A DNA stretch of 64,000 bases from Algibacter miyuki (lineage in GTDB: Bacteria > Bacteroidota > Bacteroidia > Flavobacteriales > Flavobacteriaceae), in NCBI RefSeq assembly GCF_042427745.1, contig NZ_JBHMFA010000004.1; one strand, 5' to 3'. Below are positions 31,654-41,168 of the stretch, piece by piece. The notes below the pieces were generated by a model. It did no database searches and had not been told where the DNA came from. It saw nothing but the letters and a program-made list of their open reading frames with translations. The translations under genes and the position numbers were made by a program. Every line of letters starts with the position of its first letter. Within the stretch, counting starts at the first letter, position 1.

Positions 31654-32718
31654 TTGAAAAAACTACTCTATATAACGACGCATTTACAAAACTCTGGTGG
31701 TGTTGCACGGATACTTTCGGTGAAATTAAATTATTTAGTTGAAACGTTTCATTATGAAATTTCGGTTATTAATAGTAATCATGACAACGCTTCGTTTTTT
31801 TACAATTTCAATAGTAAAATCAATATTTTCCCTTTGGATGCAAAAGGAAAATTGGGTTATAAAAAACAATTAAATAACCTTGTAAATACAATACAACCTG
31901 ACTTTATAATTAATTGTGATAATGGATTTAAAGGAGCATTGTTACCTTATTTAATCACCTCAAAAGCACCTCTTTTTTACGAAAGGCATTGCAGTAAGTA
32001 TATTTCAGCTGGTACATTAAAAGAAAGGTTTTTATTAAAATGCGCTAATCTCGTTACAGAAAAAAGTATTCATAAATATCAGGAATTTATTGTTTTAAAT
32101 AAATTTGAAAAGGAAGATTGGAGTCGCAAAGATGTTTTAGTAATACCGAACCCGATTTGGTTTAAAACACCTTCAGAACGCATATTAAATAAAAAAAATA
32201 TAGCCGTTGCTGTAGGGCGTCATGCTTATGAGAAACGGTATGATAAATTACTTCATATTTGGAAAAAAGTTGTAGAAAATAATCCAGATTGGGTACTGAA
32301 AATTTATGGCGAAAAAAACAATAAAATAAATTTAAAAAGCCATGTTGAAGCTTTACATCTCAACAATAGTGTAATGCTTTGCGAGCCTATTAATGATTTA
32401 AATAAAATATATTCTGAAGCATCGATGTTGTTAGCCACATCGGAATCGGAATCCTTTCCTTTAGTGTTTATAGAAGCCAAAGCCTTCGGGTTGCCTATTA
32501 TTGCTTTTGAGAATTATGGATCTAAAACGTTAGTGGAAGATAATGTGAATGGTTTTTTAATTGGTTCAAATAATATTCAATCGTATGTTGAAAAAACAAA
32601 GCATCTTATTAGCGGTTTAGATTTGCAAAAGCGCTTAGGCGAAAACGCAAAAAAGAGTCTGGCTAAATTAGATATTGATGCTATAATGGCCGTTTGGCAC
32701 AAGTTGTTTCAAGCTTAA
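31654..32718 (+). CDS. Glycosyltransferase family 4, second in tandem
   Basis: The 354-residue GT-B protein starts from TTG 31654; the frame has no ATG near the beginning, and the LYITTHLQNSGGVARILSVK start of a GT4 domain follows directly. The C-terminal domain has VAVGRHAYEKRYDKLLHIWK and the E-x7-E region SESESFPLVFIEAKAFGLPI. It is co-directional with and six bases from the preceding GT4 gene. It is convergent with the GT2 gene at 32729, only ten bases apart. Confidence 0.87.
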   Translation: MKKLLYITTHLQNSGGVARILSVKLNYLVETFHYEISVINSNHDNASFFYNFNSKINIFPLDAKGKLGYKKQLNNLVNTIQPDFIINCDNGFKGALLPYLITSKAPLFYERHCSKYISAGTLKERFLLKCANLVTEKSIHKYQEFIVLNKFEKEDWSRKDVLVIPNPIWFKTPSERILNKKNIAVAVGRHAYEKRYDKLLHIWKKVVENNPDWVLKIYGEKNNKINLKSHVEALHLNNSVMLCEPINDLNKIYSEASMLLATSESESFPLVFIEAKAFGLPIIAFENYGSKTLVEDNVNGFLIGSNNIQSYVEKTKHLISGLDLQKRLGENAKKSLAKLDIDAIMAVWHKLFQA

Positions 32719-32728
32719 AAAAATAAAT

Positions 32729-33619
32729 TTATTTTTTTAAGTTATAAGAACAAAAATAACTAAGCCTGAACATATCAAAAACAAAAAGGGACGGTTGATC
32801 AGACTTTAAGTTTTTAGAGAAAACAGTGTAAAACAGTGTGTGAATTAAGGCTAATGGATAGTTTAATTTAAACCGTTTTAATTTATTGAAAAGTATTAAA
32901 AAGGTAACAAAATCAGGGGCTATTAACTTGTTCTTGTAAATAAAATTTAAGTTTTCTATCGATTTATGTGTTTTATCGAAAAACACAGTATTAAAATCGA
33001 CATCGCCATGAATCACCGGGTTATCAATATGTATTACATGCGCTTCAATAAGACTTAAATGATAGGCGAAAATGGTGTCTTCATGTCCATATTGTATAAT
33101 TGTTTTTTCAAATCGAATTTTTTCAAAAACCGTTTTACTGATAACGGTATTATTGAAAAGCACGCATTTGTAAGTCTTTTTTAGGCGCTCGTTAGCGGGT
33201 AAATCTTCGCGATAAATGCCATATTTCCAGCGTAACTTTCTTTCAGGTTCTACCGTTTCGGGATGAATTCTTCCGCCATAAACAACATCAACGTTTTCGT
33301 GGATAGATTCTAAATATCGTGAAATAAAATGGCTGTCTGGTAATAAAGAATCGCCATCAATAAATAAATAGTAGTTGTATTTGGCTGCTTCCGCCAGAGC
33401 ATTCCGATTGTTGCTTAAACCAACATTCTTTTTTTGTGCAATGAATTTAGTATTTGGAAGATTGTTAATTTCTGCATTTTTAATATTCAATTCAGAATTA
33501 GAGCCATCATCAAACACTAAAATTTCAAAGGGGATACCACATAACGAAACCTGTTCGAAAAGCGTATGTGCCAGAACGGTAATATTATAGTTATAAGTTG
33601 GAATTAAAATAGAAAGCAT
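32729..33619 (-). CDS. Glycosyltransferase family 2, second in the locus
   Basis: The 296-residue GT-A enzyme starts LSILIPTYNYNITVLAHTL, with FEILVFDDGSNSELN and the metal site in YYLFIDGDSLLPD. Residues YGGRIHPETVEPERKLRWKY and QYGHEDTIFAYHLSLIEAHV follow the pattern of galactosyl/N-acetylgalactosaminyl-type GT2 enzymes with a C-terminal ED. It closes the polysaccharide locus on the minus strand. Sugar specificity is unknown. Confidence 0.85.
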   Translation of the reverse strand: MLSILIPTYNYNITVLAHTLFEQVSLCGIPFEILVFDDGSNSELNIKNAEINNLPNTKFIAQKKNVGLSNNRNALAEAAKYNYYLFIDGDSLLPDSHFISRYLESIHENVDVVYGGRIHPETVEPERKLRWKYGIYREDLPANERLKKTYKCVLFNNTVISKTVFEKIRFEKTIIQYGHEDTIFAYHLSLIEAHVIHIDNPVIHGDVDFNTVFFDKTHKSIENLNFIYKNKLIAPDFVTFLILFNKLKRFKLNYPLALIHTLFYTVFSKNLKSDQPSLFVFDMFRLSYFCSYNLKK

Positions 33620-33766
33620 CGCCGATTATTAGAAAGTATAAAAATACATTTTTAAAATATGTTAAGCCTTCAATAGTCGATAAGGTTGTTGATTCTGCTT
33701 ATTAAAAGAATAGAGCTTCGGGATTATTTCCAAAGAAATTTAAATTTTAAAAGATGAAAGTGAAGG

Positions 33767-34450
33767 CTAATTTTTTCGTTGCACCACCTCGTAAACCGCG
33801 TTTTCATCACACTTTAATGTTTTGCTTGGATATTTTAAAAGCAGGGCATAATCATGCGTTGCCATTAAAATAGTGTTGCCGTTTTTATTGATGTCTTGTA
33901 ATACTTCCATCACCTCAATGCTCGTTTGCGGATCTAAATTTCCTGTAGGTTCATCGGCTAAAATAAGTTCTGGGTTGTTTAGTAAAGCCCTCGCAATGGC
34001 AACACGCTGCTGCTCGCCACCAGAAAGTTCATGCGGATATTTAAACCCTTTAGTTTTCATGTCTACTTTATTTAAAACCTCTTCAACCCGAGTATTCATT
34101 TCAGCTTTAACTTTCCATCCAGTAGCTTTTAAAACGAATATTAAGTTATCGTTTATAGTTCTGTCTGGAAGTAATTTAAAATCTTGAAAAACCACACCTA
34201 GCTTTCGGCGTAGAAACGGAATTTCTTTTTCCTTTAAGGTTTTTAAATTAAAATCTACAATATGGCCTTCGCCTTCTGTTAACGGTAAATCTCCATAAAG
34301 CGTTTTCATAAAACTACTTTTTCCGGTGCCCGTTTTTCCTATTAAATACACAAATTCTCCTTTGTTAATTTCAACATTAACATCGGAAAGGACTAAGCTT
34401 TCTCCTTGAAAAATAGACGCGTTTTTTAATTCTAAAATAGCATTCGACAT
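33767..34450 (-). CDS. ftsE: Cell-division ABC transporter ATP-binding protein FtsE
   Basis: The 227-residue ABC ATPase has Walker A IGKTGTGKSS, the Q-loop in VFQDFKLLPDRT, the signature LSGGEQQRVAIARAL, Walker B LILADEPTGNLDP and the H-loop in MATHD. VFQDFKLL with PHELSGGEQ is typical of FtsE, the partner of FtsX that activates cell-wall hydrolases at the septum. FtsX is not adjacent, which is common in Bacteroidota. It is preceded by a 257-bp gap shared with the divergent TPR gene. Confidence 0.85.
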   Translation of the reverse strand: MSNAILELKNASIFQGESLVLSDVNVEINKGEFVYLIGKTGTGKSSFMKTLYGDLPLTEGEGHIVDFNLKTLKEKEIPFLRRKLGVVFQDFKLLPDRTINDNLIFVLKATGWKVKAEMNTRVEEVLNKVDMKTKGFKYPHELSGGEQQRVAIARALLNNPELILADEPTGNLDPQTSIEVMEVLQDINKNGNTILMATHDYALLLKYPSKTLKCDENAVYEVVQRKN

Positions 34451-34674
34451 AAAATAAAGTAGATTTATAAAGTGCTGTAAATGTATTATTAAAAAATGAA
34501 AAGCTGAAATTATGTATGAAAAGTTTTGCTACAAGTGTTCAATAACTAAGCGTGAGTATCTAGTATTCAAAGAACAGTAGCTGATAAGAAATAAATATTA
34601 ACCAACGTTCAAATTTTTTACACTGCAAAATATAATTATGGCACGATTATTTCGTTATAGCATTATTAATAAAT

Positions 34675-34682
34675 TATCTTTG
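34675..34682 (+). promoter_or_regulatory. -7 element of the TPR gene
   Basis: TATCTTTG matches TAnnTTTG, 26 bases before ATG 34708. No clear TTG is seen at -33. The rest of the 257-bp gap to ftsE shows nothing recognisable. Confidence 0.5.
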
Positions 34683-34707
34683 ATTTTAAATTAAAAACGG
34701 AGTATTA

Positions 34708-37700
34708 ATGACTAAAAATAATATCCTTTCACTTTTGGTTGCCATCAGTTTTAGTTGCCAGGTTATGGCGCAAGAATCTGCGGTGTACACCAGTAATTTA
34801 GTGGAGTACCAAAAAGCCTTATCACTTTATAATAATCAGCAATATTTAGCTGCAAAATCACTATTTAGTAGTGTTGAAAAAACGGCTAAAGAAGAGGTGC
34901 TTCAATCAGATTGTGCTTATTATATAGCTAATTGTGCGGTGCGTTTAAATCAGCAAAACGCCGATCAGCTTATCGAGAATTTTGTTGAAGATTATCCAAC
35001 AAGCACTAAAAGAAATACTGCTTTTGTTGATGTAGCCGATTATTATTTCGCCAACGGAAAATATTCGTATGCCCGCAAATGGTATCAAAAAGTAGATTTA
35101 AATGCTTTAGGAAGCAGTGAAAAAGAAAAGTTTTATTTCAATAATGGTTATACGGCTTTTACTACCAAGCAATTTAAAGATGCCAAAAAATATTTATCAA
35201 AGGTTGAAAACTCTAAAGAATACGGCTCGCAAGCTAAATATTACATCGGTTTTATGGCTTATGAAGGTGATGATTATGAAGAAGCCAATGAATATTTTGA
35301 GCAGGTAAACGATCAAGAACGTTACAAAGAAAAGTTGTCTTATTATCAAGCCGATTTAAATTTTAAGTTAGGAAATTTTGAAAAAGCCATTACACTAGCA
35401 AAAGCGCAATTGAATAAAAGTGATGCTGATGAAGTGTCTGAGCTTTCAAAAATTATAGGCGAAAGTTATTTCAACCTAGAGAAATATGCAGAGGCTATTC
35501 CGTATTTAACCGCATATAAAGGGAAAAAAGGAAAAAGAGATCGTAATGCAAAATGGAGCAACACCGATTATTACCAGTTAGGTTACGCACATTATAAGCA
35601 AGGGGATTTTGAAAATGCCGTATCCGAATTTAATAAAATTATTGGCGGAACAAATTCCATCGCTCAAAATGCGTATTATCATTTAGGAGAAAGTTATATC
35701 AATTTAGGTAAAAAACAGGAAGCTTTAAATGCGTTTAAAAATGCTTCGGAAATGGATTTCGATTTAAAAATTCAAGAAGATGCTTGGCTTAATTATGCTA
35801 AAATTAGTTACGAAATAGGAAATTCATACCAATCGGCACCACAAGTATTGGCGAGTTATTTAGAAAAATATCCGAATACATCTTATAAGGAAGAAGTAGA
35901 AACCTTATTAATCGATTCATATATTACCTCAAAAAACTACAAAGAAGCCCTTAAACTATTAGAAGGAAAAAGAAGCTTCGAAAATAAAGTAGCATACCAA
36001 AAAGTGGCTTTTTATAGAGGTTTAGAGTTGTATAGTGAAAATAAATTTAAAGAAGCTGTATCACTTTTTGATGGTTCTTTAAAAGAACAACAAGACGCTA
36101 CTTTTACAGCACGAGCTACATTTTGGAAAGCTGAAACAGATTATAATTTAACAAATTACGACGATGCTTTAATTGGTTTTAAACAATATCAGCAACAAAC
36201 AGGTGCAGAAGCGACCCCAGAATTTGAAAACTTAGATTACAATTTAGCTTACACTTATTTTAAGTTGAAAAACTACCCGCAAGCTACCAAGCATTTCAAT
36301 CAATTTATTTCGAATGAAAGGAAAGATGAAGTCAGGTTGAATGATGCTTATTTACGTTTAGGCGATGGTCATTTTGTATCTAGTCAATATAGCAGCGCAA
36401 TTGATGCTTACGAGAATGCTATTAAGTTGAATGTTATCGAATCGGATTATGCCTTTTTCCAAAAAGCAATAAGTACAGGTTATGCAGGTAATGCTTCAAA
36501 AAAAATAAAAGAATTGAGCGATTTTATTTCAAAATATCCAAAATCGAAACTTCGTGATGATGCGATGTTTGAGTTGGGGAATTCTTATGTAAAAGCTGAT
36601 CAAATCGATCAGGCGATGCCGGTTTACGATCGTTTAGCAGCCGAATATCGAGCCAGTTCGTTTGTGCCAAAAGCTTTACTACGTCAAGGTTTGGTGTTTT
36701 ACAATGCGCGTCAAAACGAAAAAGCATTGGTTAAATTAAAAAAGGTAGCTAGTGATTACGCTGGTACTCCCGAGGCTTTGCAGGCTGTGGCTACAGCGCG
36801 TTTAATTTATATCGATTTAGGTCGTGTTAACGAATATGCCGCATGGGTAAAACAACTCGATTATGTAGAGGTTACCGATGCTGATTTGGATAACGCTACT
36901 TACGAAGCTGCCGAAAAGCAATATTTAGATAATAATACAGATAAAGCTATAACGCAATTTAATAAGTATTTAAACCAGTTTCCACGTGGTTTACACGCTT
37001 TACAATCGCATTTTTATGTAGCACAAATGTATGCCAAAAAGGATTTGTTAGAAAATGCCGCACCACACTATAAATATGTTGTCGATGCATCTCGAAGTGA
37101 ATACACCGAAGAAGCACTTTCTAAATTATCGCAGTTTTATTTAAGCACAAAAAGTTGGAATAACGCCATGCCTATTTTGGCAAGGTTGGAAAGTGAAGCT
37201 AATTTTCCGCAGAACGTCATTTTTGCACAGTCTAATTTAATGAAAGCAAATTATGAGTTAGAAAATTATAACGACGCCGTGGCTTACGCCGAAAAAGTGC
37301 TCACTAATTCTAAAATCGATAATAAAATTAAAGCCGATGCTCAAGTGATTATTGCACGTTCGGCCATTAAAACCAATAATGAAGATCGGGCAAAAGTGGC
37401 TTACGCTGAAGTAGAAAAAGTGGCTACGGGAGAAACTGCTGCCGAAGCACTTTACTATAATGCTTACTTTAAAAATAAAACGAAGAAATATGAAGCCTCT
37501 AACGTGTCGGTACAAAAACTGGCTAAAGATTTTTCAGGTTATAAATATTATAGTGCGAAGGGCTTAGTGCTTATGGCGAAAAACTTTTACGGATTAAAGG
37601 ATGCGTTTCAAGCCACTTACATTTTAGAGAGTGTGATTGAAAACTTCAGTCAATTTGATGATGTGGTTGAAGAAGCCAAAGCAGAATTAAGTAAAATTAA

Positions 37701-37746
37701 GAAGGAAGAATCTAAAACAAACTCATCTATTTTACCAGAAGATTAA
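34708..37746 (+). CDS. Large periplasmic TPR protein, 1012 residues
   Basis: A signal peptide ends QVMAQ (about residue 23). The whole mature protein is a solenoid of TPR-type helical pairs: recurring blocks such as YYQLGYAHYKQGDFENAVSE, NAYYHLGESYINLGKKQEAL, EALLIDSY and AYLRLGDGHFVSSQYSSAID. No enzymatic domain is seen. It is transcribed with the downstream beta-barrel gene 79 bases later, and this TPR-plus-barrel order is common in Flavobacteriaceae, so it may be an envelope scaffold or secretion/assembly partner of that barrel. That role is inference. Confidence 0.85.
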   Translation: MTKNNILSLLVAISFSCQVMAQESAVYTSNLVEYQKALSLYNNQQYLAAKSLFSSVEKTAKEEVLQSDCAYYIANCAVRLNQQNADQLIENFVEDYPTSTKRNTAFVDVADYYFANGKYSYARKWYQKVDLNALGSSEKEKFYFNNGYTAFTTKQFKDAKKYLSKVENSKEYGSQAKYYIGFMAYEGDDYEEANEYFEQVNDQERYKEKLSYYQADLNFKLGNFEKAITLAKAQLNKSDADEVSELSKIIGESYFNLEKYAEAIPYLTAYKGKKGKRDRNAKWSNTDYYQLGYAHYKQGDFENAVSEFNKIIGGTNSIAQNAYYHLGESYINLGKKQEALNAFKNASEMDFDLKIQEDAWLNYAKISYEIGNSYQSAPQVLASYLEKYPNTSYKEEVETLLIDSYITSKNYKEALKLLEGKRSFENKVAYQKVAFYRGLELYSENKFKEAVSLFDGSLKEQQDATFTARATFWKAETDYNLTNYDDALIGFKQYQQQTGAEATPEFENLDYNLAYTYFKLKNYPQATKHFNQFISNERKDEVRLNDAYLRLGDGHFVSSQYSSAIDAYENAIKLNVIESDYAFFQKAISTGYAGNASKKIKELSDFISKYPKSKLRDDAMFELGNSYVKADQIDQAMPVYDRLAAEYRASSFVPKALLRQGLVFYNARQNEKALVKLKKVASDYAGTPEALQAVATARLIYIDLGRVNEYAAWVKQLDYVEVTDADLDNATYEAAEKQYLDNNTDKAITQFNKYLNQFPRGLHALQSHFYVAQMYAKKDLLENAAPHYKYVVDASRSEYTEEALSKLSQFYLSTKSWNNAMPILARLESEANFPQNVIFAQSNLMKANYELENYNDAVAYAEKVLTNSKIDNKIKADAQVIIARSAIKTNNEDRAKVAYAEVEKVATGETAAEALYYNAYFKNKTKKYEASNVSVQKLAKDFSGYKYYSAKGLVLMAKNFYGLKDAFQATYILESVIENFSQFDDVVEEAKAELSKIKKEESKTNSSILPED

Positions 37747-37825
37747 TGTGGTTCAATACGTATTTGTAAACAATAGTTTTTGACATTTTAAGAAAGAATA
37801 AAAAAGTAATAAAAACAATAGATCT

Positions 37826-39553
37826 ATGCGCAAGCAAATCAATAATATATTAACCGTTGCCATCACATTAGTGGCCACTGTTGGGTATGCTCAAAACAAA
37901 CAGAACGATACTATAAATACAGGAGTTATCGATGTTGTAAAACCATACGCACCATCGATTTCCGATGCCTTTAAAGTAAAAGAAGTGCCAACTTCAGACG
38001 ATAAAACAACTGAAACCAAAAAAGAGATTAAATATAATATTTTCTCCTTTCCGGTAGCGTCAACATTTACACCTGCAAAAGGAAAAGCAGCAGTTGTAGA
38101 AAAAGCAAAACCGATAAAATTATATGATAACTACGCGACTTTAGGCGTGGGGAGTTATACCACTATTTTGGGCGAGGTTTACCTAAATCACGCCATAAGT
38201 CGTAATGAAAGTGTTGGGGGTTATGTGAGTCATCATTCATCAGGAGATGGAATCGATGGCGTAGCGTTCGATCATGGTTTTTCAGATTCGAAAATTAATG
38301 TCAATTATGCGGCCCGAACCCGATATTCAGCATGGAATGTAGAAGGTGGTTTTCAACATCAAAAGTATAATTGGTACGGTGTGCCCGATACTTATGTTGC
38401 TAATGCACAAGCCGATAATATCGATGTAGGACACGTGTTTTACAACGCGCATGTTGGTGGAGATATTAGTTTTGAAGATACTTATATAAACTCTGGAAGT
38501 GTATTTTTTAGACGTTTCTCCGACAATCAAGGTTCTGGAGAAAATAGGTTTATTGCCAAAGGAAAAGTTGATGTGCCTGTTAATGGCGAAGAAATTTCGA
38601 CCGAAATTAAAGTGGATTACTTAGGTGGCGATTTTGATAATAATTATACAGCAACAAACGCTATAGATTACGGTAATTTTCAAATAGGTCTTATGCCAAG
38701 CTATCAAATTATTCAAGACGATTTAACTCTGAATTTAGGTGTTTCGGCATTCTATTTAAACGATACAGCTAGCGGTTCTAACCAATTTTACATTTACCCA
38801 AATATCACAGCAACCTACCGTGTAGTTAACGATGTGGTAATTGCTTACGGTGGAATTCAAGGGGATTTAGAGCAAAATTCTTACTATGGTTTTGCTTCCG
38901 AAAATCCATTTGTATCACCAACATTATTAATTACACCAACCGATAAACAATACAATGCTTACGTAGGTTTAAAAGGGAAATTATCGAGCGCCATGAGTTA
39001 TAATGTTAGCGGAAGTTACACCTCTAACCAAAACATGGCTTTGTATAAAAGCAACGCCATTACACGTTTAAGTGAAGATTATCATTACGGAAACTCCTTC
39101 GGAATTGCCTATGACGATGTGACTGTTTTTGGCCTTTCAGGAGAAATAAATGTAGATGTTAATCGTAATTTCAACCTCGGATTAAAAGCTGAATATTTTA
39201 GTTATTCTAGCGATAACGAAGCTGAAGCATGGAATTTACCAGACGTAAAAGGCTCACTGTTTTTAGACTACCAAATAGACAAAAAATGGTTTGCAGGCGC
39301 CAATTTATTTTACACAGGCGAACGTAAAGATGAATACTTTTTAAACGATGGTACAGTGGTTCCAGCGCCACAAACCGTAACTTTAGATAGTTATTTCGAT
39401 GCCAATGCACACGTTGGATATCATGTAACCGAACAAATTTCGGTATTTGCAAAAGCTAATAATATAGCCAACAACAGTTACCAACGCTGGCAAAACACAC
39501 CTGTACAAGGTATTCAGTTTTTAGCTGGTGCTACTTATAAATTCGATTTTTAG
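37826..39553 (+). CDS. Outer-membrane beta-barrel protein (TonB-receptor-like barrel without plug)
   Basis: The 575-residue protein has a signal peptide ending VGYAQ (about residue 23), an N-terminal linker DVVKPYAPSISDAFKVKEVP, then long alternating strands to a C-terminal TYKFDF ending in Phe. There is no plug or carboxypeptidase-regulatory domain, so it is not a canonical TonB receptor even though such proteins are often annotated that way. It follows the TPR gene and ends at a terminator 12 bases downstream. Function is unknown. Confidence 0.78.
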   Translation: MRKQINNILTVAITLVATVGYAQNKQNDTINTGVIDVVKPYAPSISDAFKVKEVPTSDDKTTETKKEIKYNIFSFPVASTFTPAKGKAAVVEKAKPIKLYDNYATLGVGSYTTILGEVYLNHAISRNESVGGYVSHHSSGDGIDGVAFDHGFSDSKINVNYAARTRYSAWNVEGGFQHQKYNWYGVPDTYVANAQADNIDVGHVFYNAHVGGDISFEDTYINSGSVFFRRFSDNQGSGENRFIAKGKVDVPVNGEEISTEIKVDYLGGDFDNNYTATNAIDYGNFQIGLMPSYQIIQDDLTLNLGVSAFYLNDTASGSNQFYIYPNITATYRVVNDVVIAYGGIQGDLEQNSYYGFASENPFVSPTLLITPTDKQYNAYVGLKGKLSSAMSYNVSGSYTSNQNMALYKSNAITRLSEDYHYGNSFGIAYDDVTVFGLSGEINVDVNRNFNLGLKAEYFSYSSDNEAEAWNLPDVKGSLFLDYQIDKKWFAGANLFYTGERKDEYFLNDGTVVPAPQTVTLDSYFDANAHVGYHVTEQISVFAKANNIANNSYQRWQNTPVQGIQFLAGATYKFDF

Positions 39554-39565
39554 TCATAATTTTCC

Positions 39566-39590
39566 ATTCCCGCGAAAGCGGGAATATTTT
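39566..39590 (+). terminator. Intrinsic terminator after the beta-barrel gene
   Basis: ATTCCCGC-GAAA-GCGGGAAT is a perfect 8-bp stem with a stable GAAA loop, followed by ATTTTTAAA. Repeat copy B begins 53 bases later. Confidence 0.75.
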
Positions 39591-39642
39591 TAAACGTTTC
39601 TGTTTATAGGAATATTTTGGATGCTTGTAAAATCCTTTATTT

Positions 39643-39790
39643 GGGCGTTACCACAAGGGTCGGGCTTTCCGCTATATCTTTTTTGTCTTATAAATTTCAA
39701 TCACACTGTACTTAAGGTTGTTTTTCCTTTTAAAAGCACGTTACAACTAGGAAGAGCAAAAAAGGATGCCGCATCAATCCCTAACGCGGG
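39643..39790 (+). repeat. Structured intergenic repeat, copy B
   Basis: The left module GGCGTTACCACAAGGGTCGG, continuing GCTTTCCGCTATATCTTTTTTG, and the right module AAAAAAGGATGCCGCATCAA, continuing TCCCTAACGCGGG, enclose about 72 variable bases. The ends pair GCGTTA/TAACGC and AGGG/CCCT; ATCTTTTTT pairs with AAAAAAGGAT with one bulged base. Any small reading frame crossing it is created by the repeat, not a gene. Confidence 0.8.
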
Positions 39791-39814
39791 AGTAGTTAAA
39801 TTACTATTAAAAAT

Positions 39815-39854
39815 AAAAGCGGTTATTTTGATATTTTCAAAATAACCGCTTTTA
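39815..39854 (-). terminator. Terminator of dnaN, bidirectional in shape
   Basis: AAAAGCGGTTATTTTGA and TCAAAATAACCGCTTTT form a 17-bp stem; on the minus strand it ends in a T run 22 bases after the dnaN stop. Confidence 0.85.
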
Positions 39855-39875
39855 TATAAAATAATGTTCTAAATG

Positions 39876-40994
39876 TTATGCGTTAAGCATTACAGGCATA
39901 ACAAGCATTGTAATATGTTCACCTTCATCTAAACCGTCAATAGGCGTTAAAATACCCGCTCTGTTCGGCATGCTCATCTCTAGTTGTACATCGTCTGAGT
40001 TTAAGTTATTCAACATTTCAGTTAAAAAACGTGAGTTAAAACCAATTTGCATATCATCACCTTGGTAATCACAAGTTAAACGTTCTTCTGCTTTGTTGCT
40101 GTAATCTACATCTTCCGCAGAAATATTTAATTCAGCACCAGCAATTTTTAAACGAATTTGATGTGTGGTTTTGTTAGAGAAAATACTAACACGACGTACA
40201 GAATTTAAAAACTGTGTACGGTCTATAGATAGTTTATTCGGATTTTCTTTTGGAATTACTGCTTCGTAATTAGGATATTTTCCATCAATTAAACGACAAA
40301 TTAATTCTGAATTTTCAAAAGTAAATTTCGCATTACTTTCATTGTATTCAATAGTAACTTCATCTTCACTAGCCGCTAAAATACCTTTTAATAAATTTAA
40401 AGGTTTTTTAGGCATAATAAATTCAGCCACTTGGTTGGCCTGTACATCAGCACGTGTATATTTTACTAATTTGTGTGCATCGGTTGCTACAAAGGTTAAA
40501 CCTTCGGTAGAAAACTGGAAAAATACACCACTCATTACTGGGCGTAAATCATCGTTTCCAGCAGCGAAAATAGTTTTGCTGATAGCTGTTGCTAAAATAT
40601 CGCCAACTATTACTGTTTTACTTGGGTCTTCTAATGCTACAGCTTTTGGAAATTCGTTACCATCGGCGTAAGCTAAAGCATATTTACCGTGGTTCGAGCT
40701 AATTTCAACCGTATTGTTGTCTTCAATAACAAACGTTAAAGGTTGCTCTGGAAAGGTTTTTAAAGTATCTAGTAATAAACGTGCTGGAATAGCAACGCTA
40801 CCTTCGCTATCACTTTCAACATCTAAAGAAGAAGCCATGGTGGTTTCTAAATCACTTGCTGAAACCGTAAGCTTGTTATGGTCTAATTCAAATAAAAAGT
40901 TATCTAAAATGGGTAAGGTGTTCGAGCTGTTTATCACGCCACCTAAAACCTGTAATTGTTTTAATAAATAAGTACTTGATACTATAAATTTCAT
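39876..40994 (-). CDS. dnaN: DNA polymerase III sliding clamp (beta subunit)
   Basis: This is the ring-shaped processivity factor that tethers polymerase III to DNA. At 372 residues it has the three repeated clamp domains: MKFIVSSTYLLKQLQVLGGV, VEISSNHGKYALAYADGNEF, MSGVFFQFSTEGLTFVATDA, KLVKYTRAD, and the C-terminal MLVMPVMLN, which ends in the usual peptide-binding pocket strand. The length is normal. It is not next to dnaA or gyrB here, as is usual in Bacteroidota. It is a single gene with its own terminator. Confidence 0.97.
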   Translation of the reverse strand: MKFIVSSTYLLKQLQVLGGVINSSNTLPILDNFLFELDHNKLTVSASDLETTMASSLDVESDSEGSVAIPARLLLDTLKTFPEQPLTFVIEDNNTVEISSNHGKYALAYADGNEFPKAVALEDPSKTVIVGDILATAISKTIFAAGNDDLRPVMSGVFFQFSTEGLTFVATDAHKLVKYTRADVQANQVAEFIMPKKPLNLLKGILAASEDEVTIEYNESNAKFTFENSELICRLIDGKYPNYEAVIPKENPNKLSIDRTQFLNSVRRVSIFSNKTTHQIRLKIAGAELNISAEDVDYSNKAEERLTCDYQGDDMQIGFNSRFLTEMLNNLNSDDVQLEMSMPNRAGILTPIDGLDEGEHITMLVMPVMLNA

Positions 40995-41121
40995 CTGTTG
41001 AATTTTATTTTTTAGCGGTTACATGGCACATTTTTCTTCTAATTCTAATCTCCTTAAAAAGATGTTAGTTATAGAATGCATCATCTAATTAACTGAGTTA
41101 AATTTGTAATTATGCTACTTA

Positions 41122-41129
41122 CAAATATA
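41122..41129 (-). promoter_or_regulatory. Possible -7 element of dnaN
   Basis: On the minus strand the sequence reads TATATTTG, fitting TAnnTTTG, 128 bases before the dnaN start. The 174-bp gap to the gldFG stop holds nothing else recognisable. Confidence 0.4.
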
Positions 41130-41168
41130 TTCCAATCGGCTTATATTTGGAAACAAACTTATTAACAT

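Noticed and set aside
39621..39845. A 74-residue plus-strand frame covering repeat copy B and the dnaN terminator
   Set aside because: It begins in non-coding sequence and consists of the repeat modules and terminator stem; no protein pattern.
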